Shown here piece by piece: positions 13,301 to 26,579 of a stretch of 64,000 bases of DNA. The stretch covers positions 275,567 through 339,566 of the forward strand of contig RQTK01000296.1 in NCBI GenBank assembly GCA_003991915.1. The letters are read 5' to 3'. Under the pieces are notes generated by a model, which was given only the letters and a program-made list of their open reading frames with translations, did no database searches and was not told where the DNA came from. Position 1 is the stretch's first letter, and each line of letters starts with the position of its first letter. The position numbers were made by a program, and so were the translations under genes. This DNA is from Elysia chlorotica. Its lineage: Eukaryota; Mollusca; Gastropoda; Plakobranchidae.

Positions 13301-16300
13301 CATGTGTCATTTGTTTGAATATAAAAAGAAGTGTTGCCATGGTAACCAGAAACAAATTTAGGTCATAACCGGAGAGGGGATCAGAGTCCTCAATGGTTGT
13401 CAGTAGGCGATAACCGGAGCGGGCGTCAGTGTCCTGAAAAGGTTAAACTACCTAACCAGTCGATGCAAAATTGACAGGGCCCCAACCACAGGGCACATGC
13501 ATCGGAAGCTGATGTCTAACCCTGGGCTACCACGCCCTTTAAATACCAGTAAGTAAAAAGTGGAGAGAGAAAGAGAAAGAAATCTAGATTTAGATTAATT
13601 TCTTTTCATGGTTTTCGTGTTTGAATTGAAAAAGAGCTAACAAATTAGTTTTTAAAGTTAAATACGACTGGTTTCTAGTTGGCATACTCAAGTTAGATCA
13701 ACAGCATTTGAGTGAAAATAAGATGCCATTGCTCATGATGTCTCATTAGTTCAGTGCATAGGAAATTTCCAGTTAACTCTATGGAGTGCGATGTCATCAG
13801 CTAAGTCGAGTCTAGCCGAGAGAGTCAGAACAGGGACATGACTATTTTAAGGCTGTGAGTATTCCAGCATTACCACTGACTTGGTCAAATTTAGGTTAAG
13901 AGTATAATTTAGAGGAAAGCTAATTGCCAAGAAAAAGATAATTCTACCCTAGTTACCATGCCCTCTAGAAAAGTTTGAAATGGAATAACATCATATAAAA
14001 AAAACAACAACCTGGTTCTTAAAACTGTATCCTCATTTTATATTCTACATATTCAGAATCCAGATTTTGGTAATTGTGGCTCCTCTAACAAAGAAATTCT
14101 TTAATCCAAATAAGACACTATATCAAAAAAAATTCTTGCTTTAAAAAAAAGTTGTTTCATTAAATCAATAAAATGTAATCTTAAACATGAAAATGCTAAT
14201 TCTTTTAAGATTTTTAATTTCAAAAGAAATACCTGTAGCTTGATCTTCATTCTCGGTTTTGACACTGTCTAACACTGAGATACACCTGAGGAGAGCCGTT
14301 CCACCACCTGGTACAATGCCCTCCTCAACGGCCGCCCTGGTGGCATTCAGAGCATCGTTGATTCTGTCTTTTTTCTCATTCACCTCTACCTCGCTGGTGC
14401 CACCAACCTAGGAACATCAAACAAACAAAAACCAGTAGACAGATGAGCTGGAGCTGTTGACAATGGATCCCCTTTGTAAAAAGCAGGCATACAAGTTCAT
14501 AACTGTCACAATCTCAATGATTAATCACATATCTTTTTTACAGAAATGTACAACCCAAACTAACAGTTCCATCAGCCACTTGTACTGGATTTGTAACTGT
14601 CACAGGAATTTATGCCAGATTTAGCATCCTAAAAACCTGGAAAGTGAATCCTGTTACTCCTGTAGCATTTTCTTTCAATCAACATGGTATGCAACCCCTG
14701 AAGATTAAACAAGAGATGCAGTGAACTACTTCAACTGGCATAAATAACATTATGTTGATAAGATAGCAAATTGTAATTCATTGGTTTGCCTGATGATTGG
14801 GATGCACTGTAAAGCTTAGACAACAGGATAATAACACTATATAGCAATGCTAAGCCCTGATACATAACTATACTTTACTTAATTTCATTCAAGAAATTTT
14901 TGCAGTCTTCAGGTTTGCATAAAGATCTTGTTTTTTTTTCTTCGACAGAGGATACAATACTTGCAGTTATTCGAAGACATAAATGACGAAAGAGAAGGAC
15001 AGGCGATCAGAATTTCTCCAGACTTGCAGAGGAACAAATAGCAATATAATATATCCATAGGGTTTGTTATGCTATATACAGCATAAAAAAACTTTCATCT
15101 ATAAGATGTTGCTGTAGCTTTATTTATCAAGTTTTGATGATTTTTTAACTATTGCGGTCTGTAAAACGGGGTGGTTTTCAATAATAGACTGACTTTGAAG
15201 GTGAATAAATTTGTTTTTTTAGACCTCTGAAAAAAAATTGGAGTCTAACTTTAGTAGTATTGGTAATAACCCTAAGAACTTTTTAGCATGTAATCCAAAT
15301 AATCTTTTTACACCGACGGCTTGAAATAATATTTTTGCAAAATATGTTTTTGTTATGTTTGGAAGCTTCCTACAGTCTCAGCATGAAAGGTGTGTGTACA
15401 GAATGTGCTTAACTGTCTCCACAATTAAGTTAAAGCGTCTAGTGCAATAAAGTTATTTAGGAACACATTAAAAACGCTTCATATTGTGTTTTAAATGCAA
15501 CACCAATATTGCAAAACTTAGAATGTTCATAAAATATTTATTTTACGACCGATTTTCAAAATTTAAAAAGCAAAATTCATCAATTGCCTGAAACAACAAC
15601 ATGCAATCGAATTTAATATCTTTTAGGACAAGATCATATGCACCTACCTTCAACACTGCAACACCATTTGAGAGCTTGGCAAGACGTTCTCCAAATTTCT
15701 CTTTTTCATATTCCGATGTGCTGAGTTCAATTTCATCTTTGATTTGTGCTATTCTTTTCTCAATCTCACCCTTTTCACCTTTCCCCTGAAGAGATGCAAT
15801 TAAAAAAACATTCAAGTTTCATTTATCACTAGCCATTCTTTAGCACAGAAAAAAAATAAGCCAGTAAAATAATTTGCTTTTGACATGAGCCCTTTTTGAA
15901 TTTTTATGTACAGTAGTACTCGGTAATAACGAGATCTGTTTTTCTTAACTCTTTATAGCATGGGTTCTCGCCATTCCCAAAAAACAAGGAAAATCGTGCC
16001 ACACTTACTTTACGACAGTAAAATTAGTACTTAACCATAGTAAATTGTATCAATAAAAGAAATAAAAAAAATGTAAGTGTTCAACATGAGGCGACAGAAC
16101 ATATTTTTTAAGTACTTAATATGTATTATAAGTACTAGAGGCAGCTATACTTCTCATTAGTAGTGTTACCAGATTCGGCCTCTCCAAAACAAATTAAAGG
16201 GTGCAAATAGAGAGAAAAACGGATATTTGAAATTTGTGTTAAAAATGGGGACCATTGTATAATGAATACTATGTCTGATGGCTTATGAACTGTCCAAAGT

Positions 16301-19300
16301 CCAAGTGCAAATTTGCTGTGGAGAGCAATTGAAAGTCACTATATCTTTAGCCCTTTTTTATATAATATATGGGGGTTTTCTTTACACTAAGGACCAATTG
16401 GGACATGTTAGATCAAATGACTACAATAATGAAAAAATAACGGCAAGTGTCACTTCAATCACAAGGTTGCTATGATCTAGACTTATAACTAAAATATATA
16501 TATATATATATATTTCTATTATTTCAGTATTGGAACGACCGACGGTCGCAATAATGCTGATTTGTATATATACACATATTTAGATCTATAAAAATTAAAG
16601 AATTATATTAATATACAGTTAACAATTGAATTCATGTATTAAATCTAAAACATACAAGGGTGGGACCAAAAATTGTTTAAAAGCCCGTATTACAAGTGCA
16701 TTCTAATAAATTTACAGGAAAAGCCTGCAACACATAGCATATTTTTTCTTACTAGGTACCATTATCTTATCATTGCAGGTATGCTTTTTATACATATTCA
16801 GAAATCCCAATTGAACCAATCTTTTGCAAGCTAAATAATGTTTATAATAGGCAAATTTTTGGAAAGTATTATTAATTTGATGAAGATTTGAGACTTGACA
16901 TACTTTTTAGTTTCGTTTCTACATGATTGTGAATGGTGCATTGAATGTAAGAGGGACAATTAAAACTGGATCTATGTCTGCGTCCTTTTTTTAGAAGTCG
17001 AACAGAGGGACGTCTGACGCAAAACAATACATTGAACTAGCAAAACTAACACGTCTAACAGTATCGTATACATAATTTCAACATTAACAGCTCTTGGTCA
17101 CTGCTACCACCCGAATTTTTTTTCTTAAGACTACAGGTACCACGCATTAAGTAGGTGAGTGGGGTTGTGAAATCTCTATAGTCCGCCATGCCTGTCGTAG
17201 CCGAAATTCTCCCACCCCTGGATCAATACTATCTAATATATTTAACCCATTATCCATTATTAATCAACTTACCTTTATCATTAAAGTATCATCTTTTGTG
17301 ACTGTAACCTCTCCAACTTGGCCAAAGTCTTGCATTTGAACGTCTTCAATTTTATACAGGCTGCCTTCATCTCCAAAAACCTGCATAAAGCAAACCATAG
17401 TTATAACAATCCTCCAGTGGCCTTGATGCCTTTTCTTTTTGTGCTACTAAACGCTTCCGGCGGTGGTCGCAACTATTATTGCGACAGTGTAGCCGACATT
17501 CTAGCAGGGCTCCCGACTTTTTTTCACGAATGATATACACGTTTATTTAGTGTTTAGTGATCTACACACTTCTTTGTTTACATCAGAGACCTCTTTACTG
17601 CTATGAACTACTTTCTGGGAATGTCAAGGTTTCGTTTGGTGTTGATTTTTGCTAGCTGGGTTAATTTTATTGATCTTACTTCCACTTTTCAAATATGTTT
17701 GTGGATCTAGATCTAGATTGAGGTACAATGGCTCGGTTTGACGCTGCTAAAGTCCCGTGAAATGATGGAATTCTTTGATAATGATGACAGTAATGTAGAA
17801 GAAGAATCTAATTTAGATCTAGAAAAGGTTTCTATTGGTAATGTTGAGGTGATCAGCACCAAAGATATAATCCAGGCCCCTAGTAATAGTTATTTAGGAT
17901 GATGAAGATGAGGGTTGGTTATGTGCATCAAAATATCAACAACTGGTAGGCCAAACCAAAATTTGTGTTTTTTTTTCTTTTCATAGTGTATTTGCCTGTC
18001 CAATTCCAGTCATTAGATAGGTAAGTACATGTGTGTTACACGTTAACTTTTTTTTTAATGATATCTTTTTCTAAAGCTCTTCATTTTTCTATTAATTTTC
18101 TGAAATTAATACGGCCATGGGGGACAATCAGCGACAAATTAATCCGGCCACCTAAGAGTTAATGTCAAAATTTGTCTTATGCATGGAAAATTTTCAAGCA
18201 TGAATAAAATTATAATCAGTTTTTTTTAAAAATACAGGAAAGAATTAAAAGGAAACAAAAGTTAAGTTAAGTTATACCCCCCACCCCTCCAGTTACCTTA
18301 ACGTCTTTCCACTATGTCCAGCCATACTAAGTAAAAGATAATGTCACAAGGTTTAATGCCAGATTTACCAAAAGCAAACCTGGAAAGTGAGACCCTTGCT
18401 TATCATGTACCATTCTCTTTCATTCAAAATGACTACAAAGTCATTAAGAGTAGACAGAGAATGAAAAAAAAAGATTATTTGTAAAATCTTAAAACTTACA
18501 GCTCCTCCAGTTGCAACAGCCATATCATGAAGAGTATTTTTTCTGTTGTCACCAAATCCTGGAGCTTTAACTGCACATACTTGCAGACCTACTTTGATTC
18601 TGCAAACAAAAGAGGCATAAATCATACATTAAATGTGTGTACATTTTCCTAAGACCTGAAGTAAAATGTTAATTTGATAACGGGACCAATTAAAAAAATG
18701 CTTTTAACCAGGGCTTCACTCAACTGAGAAAAAAAACATCGTAAATTTTGTCAGGGCTGGCTACATTTAAAATATAATGGCATCTATACGCATTATTTTA
18801 GTGTTTCTACCTCTTAAGCGTATATATGGGGGTTTAGTCCAAATTTTGCTATACACGGAGTACATGTGTTTTTGTGCAAATTTAGTTATAAAAACTATAT
18901 TGAAGTGGTTTTTTTGGTCTGACTCAATAACAGCTAAACATTTCCTAGGCCTAAAGAAAGAATCATTAACTAGGTAATTATATGTGAAGTAAAAATAATC
19001 GTGATACAAAGCATTTGTGCCCATTACCATCTAAACAAAAAAGTATGATATATAGTGCGTATAGCAACAATAGGAAGTGAACGTATAATAAACGATATTG
19101 TGATTGACCAGATCTCCAGTATCTTGCTCTGTAACCCTGTAGTCGTATAGCTTTCTTGATATATCTAAATCTAGAATCGATTCAGCTCGGTCTCGAATAT
19201 GCCAGTAATTTTGATGCAGTGCATCTATAACAAATATAGATCTAGAACCTAATTTCTGAAACATGATTATGATTCTACTATGAACTATATCCTCTATTTT

Positions 19301-22300
19301 ACTTAGATTTACAGAAAGAACACTATATAGCCATGGAGCCCATAATAGTAGGCCTACAAAATATCAACGACATCAACTAAGATGATCAAACAAGGGAGCA
19401 CAAGACTGGATGTCAAGTTTGAGAAATCCGTAATAACTAATTGACAAATGAACGATAAACTAAACTAGATTCACTGTCTGTCAGAGTAGATTCGAGCATA
19501 TGATTCACGAAAGAATTGTAAATGACGATGACAAGGTGTGAAGGCTGGGTGTGAAGATGGGGGGCTCAGCATGCGGACAACAACAAATTAGATCTATGCC
19601 CCTTGTTACAATGTTTGTAACCGTACATTAGAACGCATGATAAAAAATTAACGCGAAAGAACTATGCAATGGCCAACACCATGTACGATTAAACGCAACC
19701 ATCTCAAAAACATAATGACATGTGCAAAAACAAAAGAGCAAATCGATATAATTAAATAAGCAAACTTTCCCTACATTTTCTGGCACACGCGGAATCTTCC
19801 TTATTCTTCTCCAGTTTTGGTGGCGTGATTGACAAAAAAATTGTAGCCATACGACAAAATGCATATTGCAACAACAAAAAATCAGGGTTATCCGGAAAGC
19901 GGTGTATTAAAGTAGAAAAACATTTTGGCGCACATTATTTTCAGAGGAAAAATTGTGTACGAAAATATGCGCACCCATTCACAGCTCTGCATAGCTGCCA
20001 AATTTTGAGAAAGCAAATACAGATTTTCAGCGCGAATTAGTCACTGCAAACCTAATCAATAGCCACGCTATCATTATTGACTTGAAGACAAGCTTAACCA
20101 TAACCTTAAAAACTGCACCAACGAATAATGTTTCATAAATGTGTTTTTGTTTGTTTTTCTTTTGTGTGTGTTGATTTTCATATCTAGTGTCAGAAACAAT
20201 GTCAGCAATATCCAGGCTTTGCGTGAACTAAATATATTTTCTTAACAGTTGACTAAGGAATTAAAGCTTTCTAGCATGCCCAAAGCAATTGAAACTAATA
20301 CCATTGCTGAACCAACCAGTAGGGCTGGAGCTCATACAAACAGGTTTGTATCCCAATAAAATAGTAAGACCACAAAATCAATTTTGAGGAATGGAAATGG
20401 GATTGCACCATACTTTTGCACTGCTGACATTCTGCATAAAAGATGTATAATACACAGAGGTTTGGCAGTGCTTTGGAATACAATGAAAAACACAACAACA
20501 TAATAAATAAATAAATTTAAAATATGTTTTTTAAATCACAACCAAAATCTTATATGCAAAACATAAGAAGTCGGTGCACCTGTTCAAGACTAGAGTACTG
20601 AGGGCTTCTCCATCAACATCTTCAGCAATGATGATGAGGGGCTTACGAGCTTGGTTCGCTAGCTCTAGGGCTGGTATAATGGATTGAATGCTTGAGATCT
20701 TCTTCTCACTCAAAAGCACCAATGCATCCTGAAACTCACACTTCGCCCCTGTGAAAGCAATGAAAGTGTTTAGAAAGGTAAACATGATGTAAGAATTATC
20801 CATTAGCATTAATAATAACATATTTAAGGGTTGTTTTTTTACATCAACAATTTCTTCAATGTTTGACTTTTTAAAAACATTGTTCCACCAATAATTCTTT
20901 TTTTTTTCTCTTTCAAACCTTGTTCCTATTCACAGAGTTGTGTGGGTTTATCATCCAACATCAGCACTATATAGGCTATATTGTGGACAGGCCTGACAAG
21001 AGGCGGAATCGCCACGACTCGAACCACAGACCTTTTGTATCGAAAAATCCACACCCCCCCCCCATTCACTATTGCTACGAAATATTTACTTAAGAGATAA
21101 GTCCTTGATAGCGTACCTTTGCTGGTATTCATGAAGTACGGGGAAATGTAACCTCTGTCAAATTTCATGCCTTCAATTGTCTCCAGTTCATCATGTAACG
21201 TTTTGCCATCCTGAAGAGTATTTTTATCTTATTAAATATGGTAAAAAATATTTATATTGTGGATCATTTGTTCAATGCATTAAACATGTACCCTAAACCA
21301 GAAGACATGTTTTCTAGTATAATTCATGCCTTTTAGGGAGATCAAGGCTGAAACAATATTGCACATATTTGTTAGGTGGACATATCAATATGATATACAC
21401 CAATCCGGTAATGTGCTTAGCATTTATTAGAAGCCTGTGAATGAAATCTTGAAAAAATCAGATCAAGCTTCATAAGGATGGTATAAAAAAAAAAGCCAAT
21501 TTACTTGTCCCTCTTCTGATACAACTAAGTTTGTTTTTAGGCTCTAACATAAATTTACTTATGCATTACATCTCACAATAAATTAAATCTATCTATAAAA
21601 AAAAAACGTTAGTTTCGTTTCGAAATGTGTGGTTCCTCTAAAAGTCAAAATATGTATTTTAACACAAAAAAGTACTGGAATAACACTGTTTTTACATGAG
21701 ATAGATGGGTAATTTCATTAACAAACTATAGGTGTATATATATTTAAAAAATGTGAACTATCACTTACGTACACCAGTCTCTTGTACTAGTGACCATAAT
21801 GCAGAAATTTTTAAACCCCCCCCCCCCTCTCATTGGTTTACAACTAATGTGCTCCTATTTCATAGTCATTTTTTTAAGTAGACAAGATATTGACAAAAAT
21901 ATATATACAAAATTAATTACATTTCTAAATGATTTCTTCTAAGGGGAAAATGGCATCTAATGTATAACAATATAATAGCCCTCTAGAATAGTGTGCAAGA
22001 CTAGAAAAGTCATGTCCACAATCTACATCCAGAAATACAGCTTAGCTCTAAAATATGGATCTGATGCCCATTAAAGTTTGGACTTCAGGGAGAAGTTTGC
22101 ACACATATCCATTGTCTTCAAACTCACAAGTAAAAAAAACAAAACAAAACACTCCATTGAGATAATCATGCCATCTATTCATCTTACATTAGTAGACGAC
22201 GGCAGATCAGATTGTTTGGAGGTATCTTGAATTGAGTGGCAAATCTGGTATTTCAGTAAAGCTCAGAACTGTACAAAAGTTACCAAGAAAATACATACAG

Positions 22301-25076
22301 TGTGTCTTTTATAATCTTATTAACAAATGTTTAGCCCACACAATATCAGAGATTGTCATTTTTTTTATGGATGGGTCTGTGCCAAACAAAAATTTTTTTT
22401 TTAAATGTACCAGTCCTTGAATGTTCACATTCTAAAATAGTATGAAGATGCACGAGAAAAGCTTGAATCTAGGTGTGTTACAACACATACATCCAAGGGG
22501 TCAAAACAAAACAACCTATTCTTGACACACAGCCAGCCGTAGGAGTAACTGACGCTTTAGATACATGTACTCGTATTATCTTAAACCGACACGGGTTGAC
22601 AATGTAGATCTATTACTATTAAAGATACTGCACAAAGGTAGAATACTGCGAATTGCGTTGTGACAGTTACGAACATGGGCCAGAGAAAGTAATTCTCTAA
22701 TACTGATACTGTTCATAGAAAACCGCGATTGAGTTGTGTTCCGGTAACGTATTTATTTTGCTAAAGGGTCATACCAGAGACAGTCTTTTCAATTCCATAC
22801 CCAGCGATCACAGTGAGAAAAATTTCCGACCCTGAACTTTGCAGACTTTGAAGCAAAGGAAGTTAATGTAATAATATTATGATTACTGATGTACGATTTG
22901 GATTATTCTGAAACGTTTGACGGTTTGTATGCCTCAAACCTGAAGCCATGATTCATGAATTGCCTAATTCATGTTTGTAGTTTCAGGGCAGAAACAATAT
23001 TGCACATATTTGTTAGGTGGACACATCAAAATGATGGACACCAATCCGGTAAAGTGCAGTGGGCCACTTGGCTTAAATCTGACTAAGTCCAGTGGCCTCT
23101 TAGTCCTAGGTATATTTTAGTTGAAAAAAAAAAGAAAAAGAAAAGAAATTAGCTGTATAATCACAATCTCCATCTTTTATGGGAAAAAAATAAACCAAAT
23201 TTTAAAAAAGGAACATATAATGGTAGATTCTTCATTTCCCTTGAAAAGTAAGACTGAAAAGCAATGCTTGAAAGATAGTTCACAAACATCCAACACTTAC
23301 CTTAACAGTTATAACACCATCTCTACCCACTTTCTTCATTGCACTAGAAATCAGATCACCGATTTGTTTGTCTCCATTTGCAGAGATGGTGGCAACCTGA
23401 GTAAAGAAAATTTACTTCAAAAAGTTCTGTAACAAGTACTGCTTAAGTGATTTTGGACCAAAAAAAAAGAACCAAACCTAAAGTATATCAACTCTGGATA
23501 TAGTAATAGTTACTTCTAAAGATAAGCGTATGAATGTATATTCAAAGCACTGCAAAACAAATTTAAGTAGAACTTGCCATAGAAAGCAACATCTAAATCA
23601 AGCATAGTTTTATTCTAGAAAAGTATCAATATACCAAATGTCTCAAATAATGGTACCATTTCTTTTAAACAAATAACCAACGTATAAAAACATACCTGTG
23701 CAATCTCCTCTGGTGTGGTTACAGGTTTAGACATTTTTTTAAGATGCTCAACTACTGCATCTACTGCCATCATGACACCTGAAAAGTAAGCAAAATGATT
23801 AATATTTTATCATTCACTCCTGAGTTCTGGAAGGAAAATCACATGTTTAAACCCACACATATAGGCGTTCAAGCCCGCTAAAATTTACACTTGATCCCAA
23901 AAGATCAGATCATTTTTTTCAACTTAAACTTTTTTTTAAAGGGGTTCAAGATTTATTGAAAAAAAAAATATTAAGAACCTTCTTATAGTTAAACTTTTAG
24001 TCTATTGTTCATATTATTAAACTTGCCCCCAAAGCATGCAAAAGAACAGAACCACCATACCTCGTCTGATCTCCACCGGGTTGGCTCCCCTGCTAATCCT
24101 TTCAAACCCTTCTTTAGCAATGGACCTGGCGAGAACAGTTGCTGTGGTGGTTCCATCTCCTGCTTCTTCATTTGTGTTGTTTGCAACATCTTGGACTAGT
24201 TTAGCACCAATATTCTGGTATCTATCTTTCAGTTCGATCGCTTTGGCAACGGTCACACCGTCTTTGGTGATCTTTGGACTGCCCCAACTCTGCTCTATAA
24301 TCACATTTCGTCCCTAGAAAAAGATTCATATCCATGATTAAACTCAGTCATTCAAACACTTAGTATTTAGCTAACAAAGCTGTACCCCTTACGCACTGCA
24401 GTCCCCGCTCTGTTTACAAAACAGCCATACTCGATATCTGAGGCAAATTAATTGGGTATAAAATCTGAGACAAAATCAAATTTTAAGAAAGAAGTCTTTG
24501 ACAATTTATTTTGACCTACCACGGGTACAGGATAATGATAATATATCTTGTGTGTGGCAGCAAGTAAAATTTTCGGACGTCAGTCTTCGGGATCCATCCA
24601 CTATATAGCCTTAATAGTGCTGTGTTTAGATTCTAAACCAACTGAAATCAATTTGATGCTGATACCATTAACAGACATTACAACATTTGTCAAGTAGTTT
24701 AAGTTTTGAGTTGCACTTTATTGTGGACAGACCCCAAGACCGACATCTGAAATAGGACAGGGATACAAATTACTACGACTCTTCACTCTGCCAATCACAT
24801 TAAACTGATACCGACCCAACCAGCTACAATTTTTTTCTGGAAAATAAGCTACCCCTCCTATCGTTCAAACTAAGCTCATATTCACATAAATGAGAAATGG
24901 GTACCAACCTTAGGACCCATTGTGACAGCGACAGCATCTGAGAGCACATCAACTCCTTGTAGCATAAGAGCTCTAGCATCTGCTCCAAATTTTATATCTT
25001 TGGCATAACATCTTGCCAAAGCTGGGACAAGCTTTTTTGTTGAAGTAGAACGCAAAACACTGGCTAGGCGAAGCAT
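7351..25076 (-). CDS. HSPD1: Mitochondrial chaperonin HSP60, complete, 12 coding exons
   Basis: Group I chaperonin of the mitochondrial matrix; its ring folds imported proteins with HSP10 as lid. Coding exons on the minus strand: 25076-24909, 24313-24061, 23778-23696, 23396-23301, 21210-21117, 20748-20580, 18599-18500, 17380-17273, 15785-15648, 14407-14233, 10228-10050, 7515-7351. All borders are GT/AG, phases agree throughout, and the total is 575 codons plus stop (human 573). The first 24 residues are a basic, hydroxyl-rich mitochondrial presequence with likely cleavage before [22 protein letters not shown] (nucleotide pocket) and [12 protein letters not shown] (cpn60 signature) are intact, and the C-terminus ends in GGM repeats. 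The exon holding the start codon begins at 25093, after an AG, with a separate 5' leader exon near 27313. No frame damage was seen. Introns are large and repeat-filled. The identification is by recall of the human sequence and is very secure. Confidence 0.97.
7643..8709. repeat. Direct tandem duplication, about 560-bp unit, in HSP60 intron 12
   Basis: Unit 1 (about 7643-8204) and unit 2 (about 8205-8709) are nearly identical, with a 562-bp offset. Unit 1 has an extra internal duplication of about 47 bp near 8021-8100. A 20-bp piece of the unit also recurs near 9970. No protein was recognised in either unit. Confidence 0.85.
11085..11183 (-). repeat. SINE, tail half (interrupted copy)
   Basis: Reverse complement of the body and tail of the SINE seen whole at 52440-52689, including the phrases TGTGTGGCAGCACATAAAAT and CCCCGCCCTGTCT. 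It ends at the TTAA that borders the inserted element at 11184-13442; its head continues at 13443-13535. Confidence 0.8.
11184..13442. mobile_element. piggyBac-like non-autonomous DNA transposon
   Basis: The two ends are perfect 12-bp inverted repeats (CCTTTTCAGGAC at 11184-11195, complement at 13431-13442), and each is flanked directly by TTAA (11180-11183, 13443-13446). Rejoining at TTAA restores one continuous SINE, which proves an insertion. TTAA targets and ends starting CC are piggyBac hallmarks. A subterminal inverted pair (CAGACCTGCCAAC near 11209-11221 and 13150-13163) also exists. No transposase domain was recognised inside, so it would need one in trans. It carries one copy of dispersed repeat B (12375-12625). 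Length 2259 bp. Confidence 0.8.
12375..12625 (+). repeat. Dispersed repeat family B, copy 2
   Basis: Matches 4350-4625 in the same orientation. It lies inside the piggyBac-like element, so it either belongs to that element family (with 4350-4625 as a relic of another member) or was carried in by insertion. Confidence 0.7.
13443..13535 (-). repeat. SINE, head half (interrupted copy)
   Basis: Continuation of the SINE at 11085-11183 beyond the inserted element. On the minus strand it has the tRNA-like head with the phrase GACATCAGCTTCCGATGCA, followed by the body beginning near ACTGGTTAGGT. Confidence 0.75.
16705..16995 (+). repeat. Dispersed repeat family A, copy 2
   Basis: Lies in HSP60 intron 9 and matches 3562-3772 and 4070-4175. 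It is more compact, lacking most of the spacer present in the first copy. Confidence 0.65.
17727..17950 (+). pseudogene. Acidic open-frame fragment, possibly the start of a transposase
   Basis: In HSP60 intron 8, on the opposite strand to the gene. A frame from 17762 gives 46 residues rich in Asp/Glu (with [18 protein letters not shown]) and stops at 17900-17902. The next frame over continues in the same style ([17 protein letters not shown]). Acidic leaders of this kind are common in piggyBac and Harbinger transposases, but no conserved core follows, so the family is not established. Confidence 0.3.
20938..21035 (-). repeat. SINE fragment in HSP60 intron 6
   Basis: Reverse complement of the SINE tail and body (phrases around CTATATAGTGCTGATGTTGG). 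It occupies much of the 368-bp intron 6, starting about 80 nt after the donor at 21116. It ends about 190 nt before the acceptor of the next exon. Confidence 0.7.
21342..23060 (+). repeat. Pair of short dispersed repeats in HSP60 intron 5
   Basis: About 75 bp at 21342-21418 recurs at 22980-23057 with a few substitutions (shared core GAAACAATATTGCACATATT). Both copies are in the same orientation. Confidence 0.7.
24540..24835. repeat. Two opposed SINE fragments in HSP60 intron 2
   Basis: A plus-strand SINE tail (about 24545-24625) and a minus-strand SINE body (about 24720-24830) lie 95 bp apart. They face each other, so their transcripts could partly pair. Confidence 0.6.
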
Positions 25077-26579
25077 TGTGCTGTTCAGCTTGTCTGGAAA
25101 TCCAAAAGAAAAATATACATAGGTCTACAGATACTTTGCCCCTCGTCTTTAAAATAAAGGTAAGACTCCCTATTGGGTACTTTAGGGATCACAGTATAAA
25201 CAATTTCTAACCTCTGGACTTTGCCGTATAACTTGAACGGATTTACAATAGCTCATCAAATTGTGGGCCCTGTAAACCCAAACCAATGTTCTAATGCGCT
25301 TGTTTTAAGCAGTAAAAAGAAATAATGAAGCATGCCGAGAGACACCTATATTATGCACATAAGTTATCCTATTATGTTAAATTCCGGACTTATACAATAT
25401 CAAGGATGTTGGACAGTTACTTGTACACATTGTCATGTCTAAAGCTTTCAAATATAGCCTTTAATTATGCCTACTCTATATATAGATATCAGACATTTTA
25501 TTTATGGACCCATCAAGACAAGCAAATAACGTTACATTGACAAATGTAATGAAATATCATTCGGAGTGAATTTGTACTTGAATTAGCGAGATTGATATCA
25601 AAAGCAAAACGACTTCAGCGGCACATGTACTTCAGTTAAAAATCGAAAGTAGTTCTTGTATTGCAATAGAAAATCGGAAGGAATATATATCGAAACTACA
25701 GGATTAAAAAAAAAAGGAAGTAAGTCGCCCAGTTTTTTTTAATTAAAGGTAGTGCTGACAGGATTTCGCAAATTTTTGGGACAGCCCGCCTAAGAACCGC
25801 CCCTCGGGAGCCACAATAAGTGGGTTCTTAAGAGATACTCCTAACTGCCCTAGTTCAGAACTGATCCTTGTATATAATTACACAGAGGGACTTCGAGTTA
25901 TCACATAAAAATAAATCCTGACACCTTTGATCGAGATAAGCTTTCACATAAATGCCAATATTCCGAAGTCGAATCGGATGGTCGAGTGTTTCCATACCAG
26001 TTAATGTTAGTAAATAACGCATGCTCAGTGATGTTCGTACTTTTCCAGATAGTCCATTAAATAGTTCTCTAGTAACTAGTTTCCTTAAGTCAATGCACGG
26101 CTGCACGAAGATTGACGGAACTCGGACCGGCGATTTATTTTTGTAACGGATCCTGTAAATTTACTGAAAATTGGAACCACTGGGATAGCCAAAGGACAAT
26201 GAGATCTTGTGCGCAAGCCAGGGAGTGCTCTGATGATGAGTGGGTCTGCCAGAATGGCATGGGCGATTAACTACAGAGTTTATCCTTGGCAATGGTGGAG
26301 AGCAGGAGGGTAGCAAGATGGCGATGTTAGTGTTTATGTTGTGGCGTTGAGTGTTGGTGGAGCTGCCATGGCACTACCAGTGGGTGCTTAATTTGGTGCA
26401 AAGATACGAAAAGACAGTCTTGATTGTCCAGACAAATATCCCTGTTCATTTTGCAAAGCATGGTTACCGGACAAATCAATAGCCACATTGGCTTAATATG
26501 TTTAATTCAAAAAGCCAGGGAGAGATTCGATTGTATTCACAGGTACAATGCAGGCGGTGAAGGGGGGTGGGGACAAACA

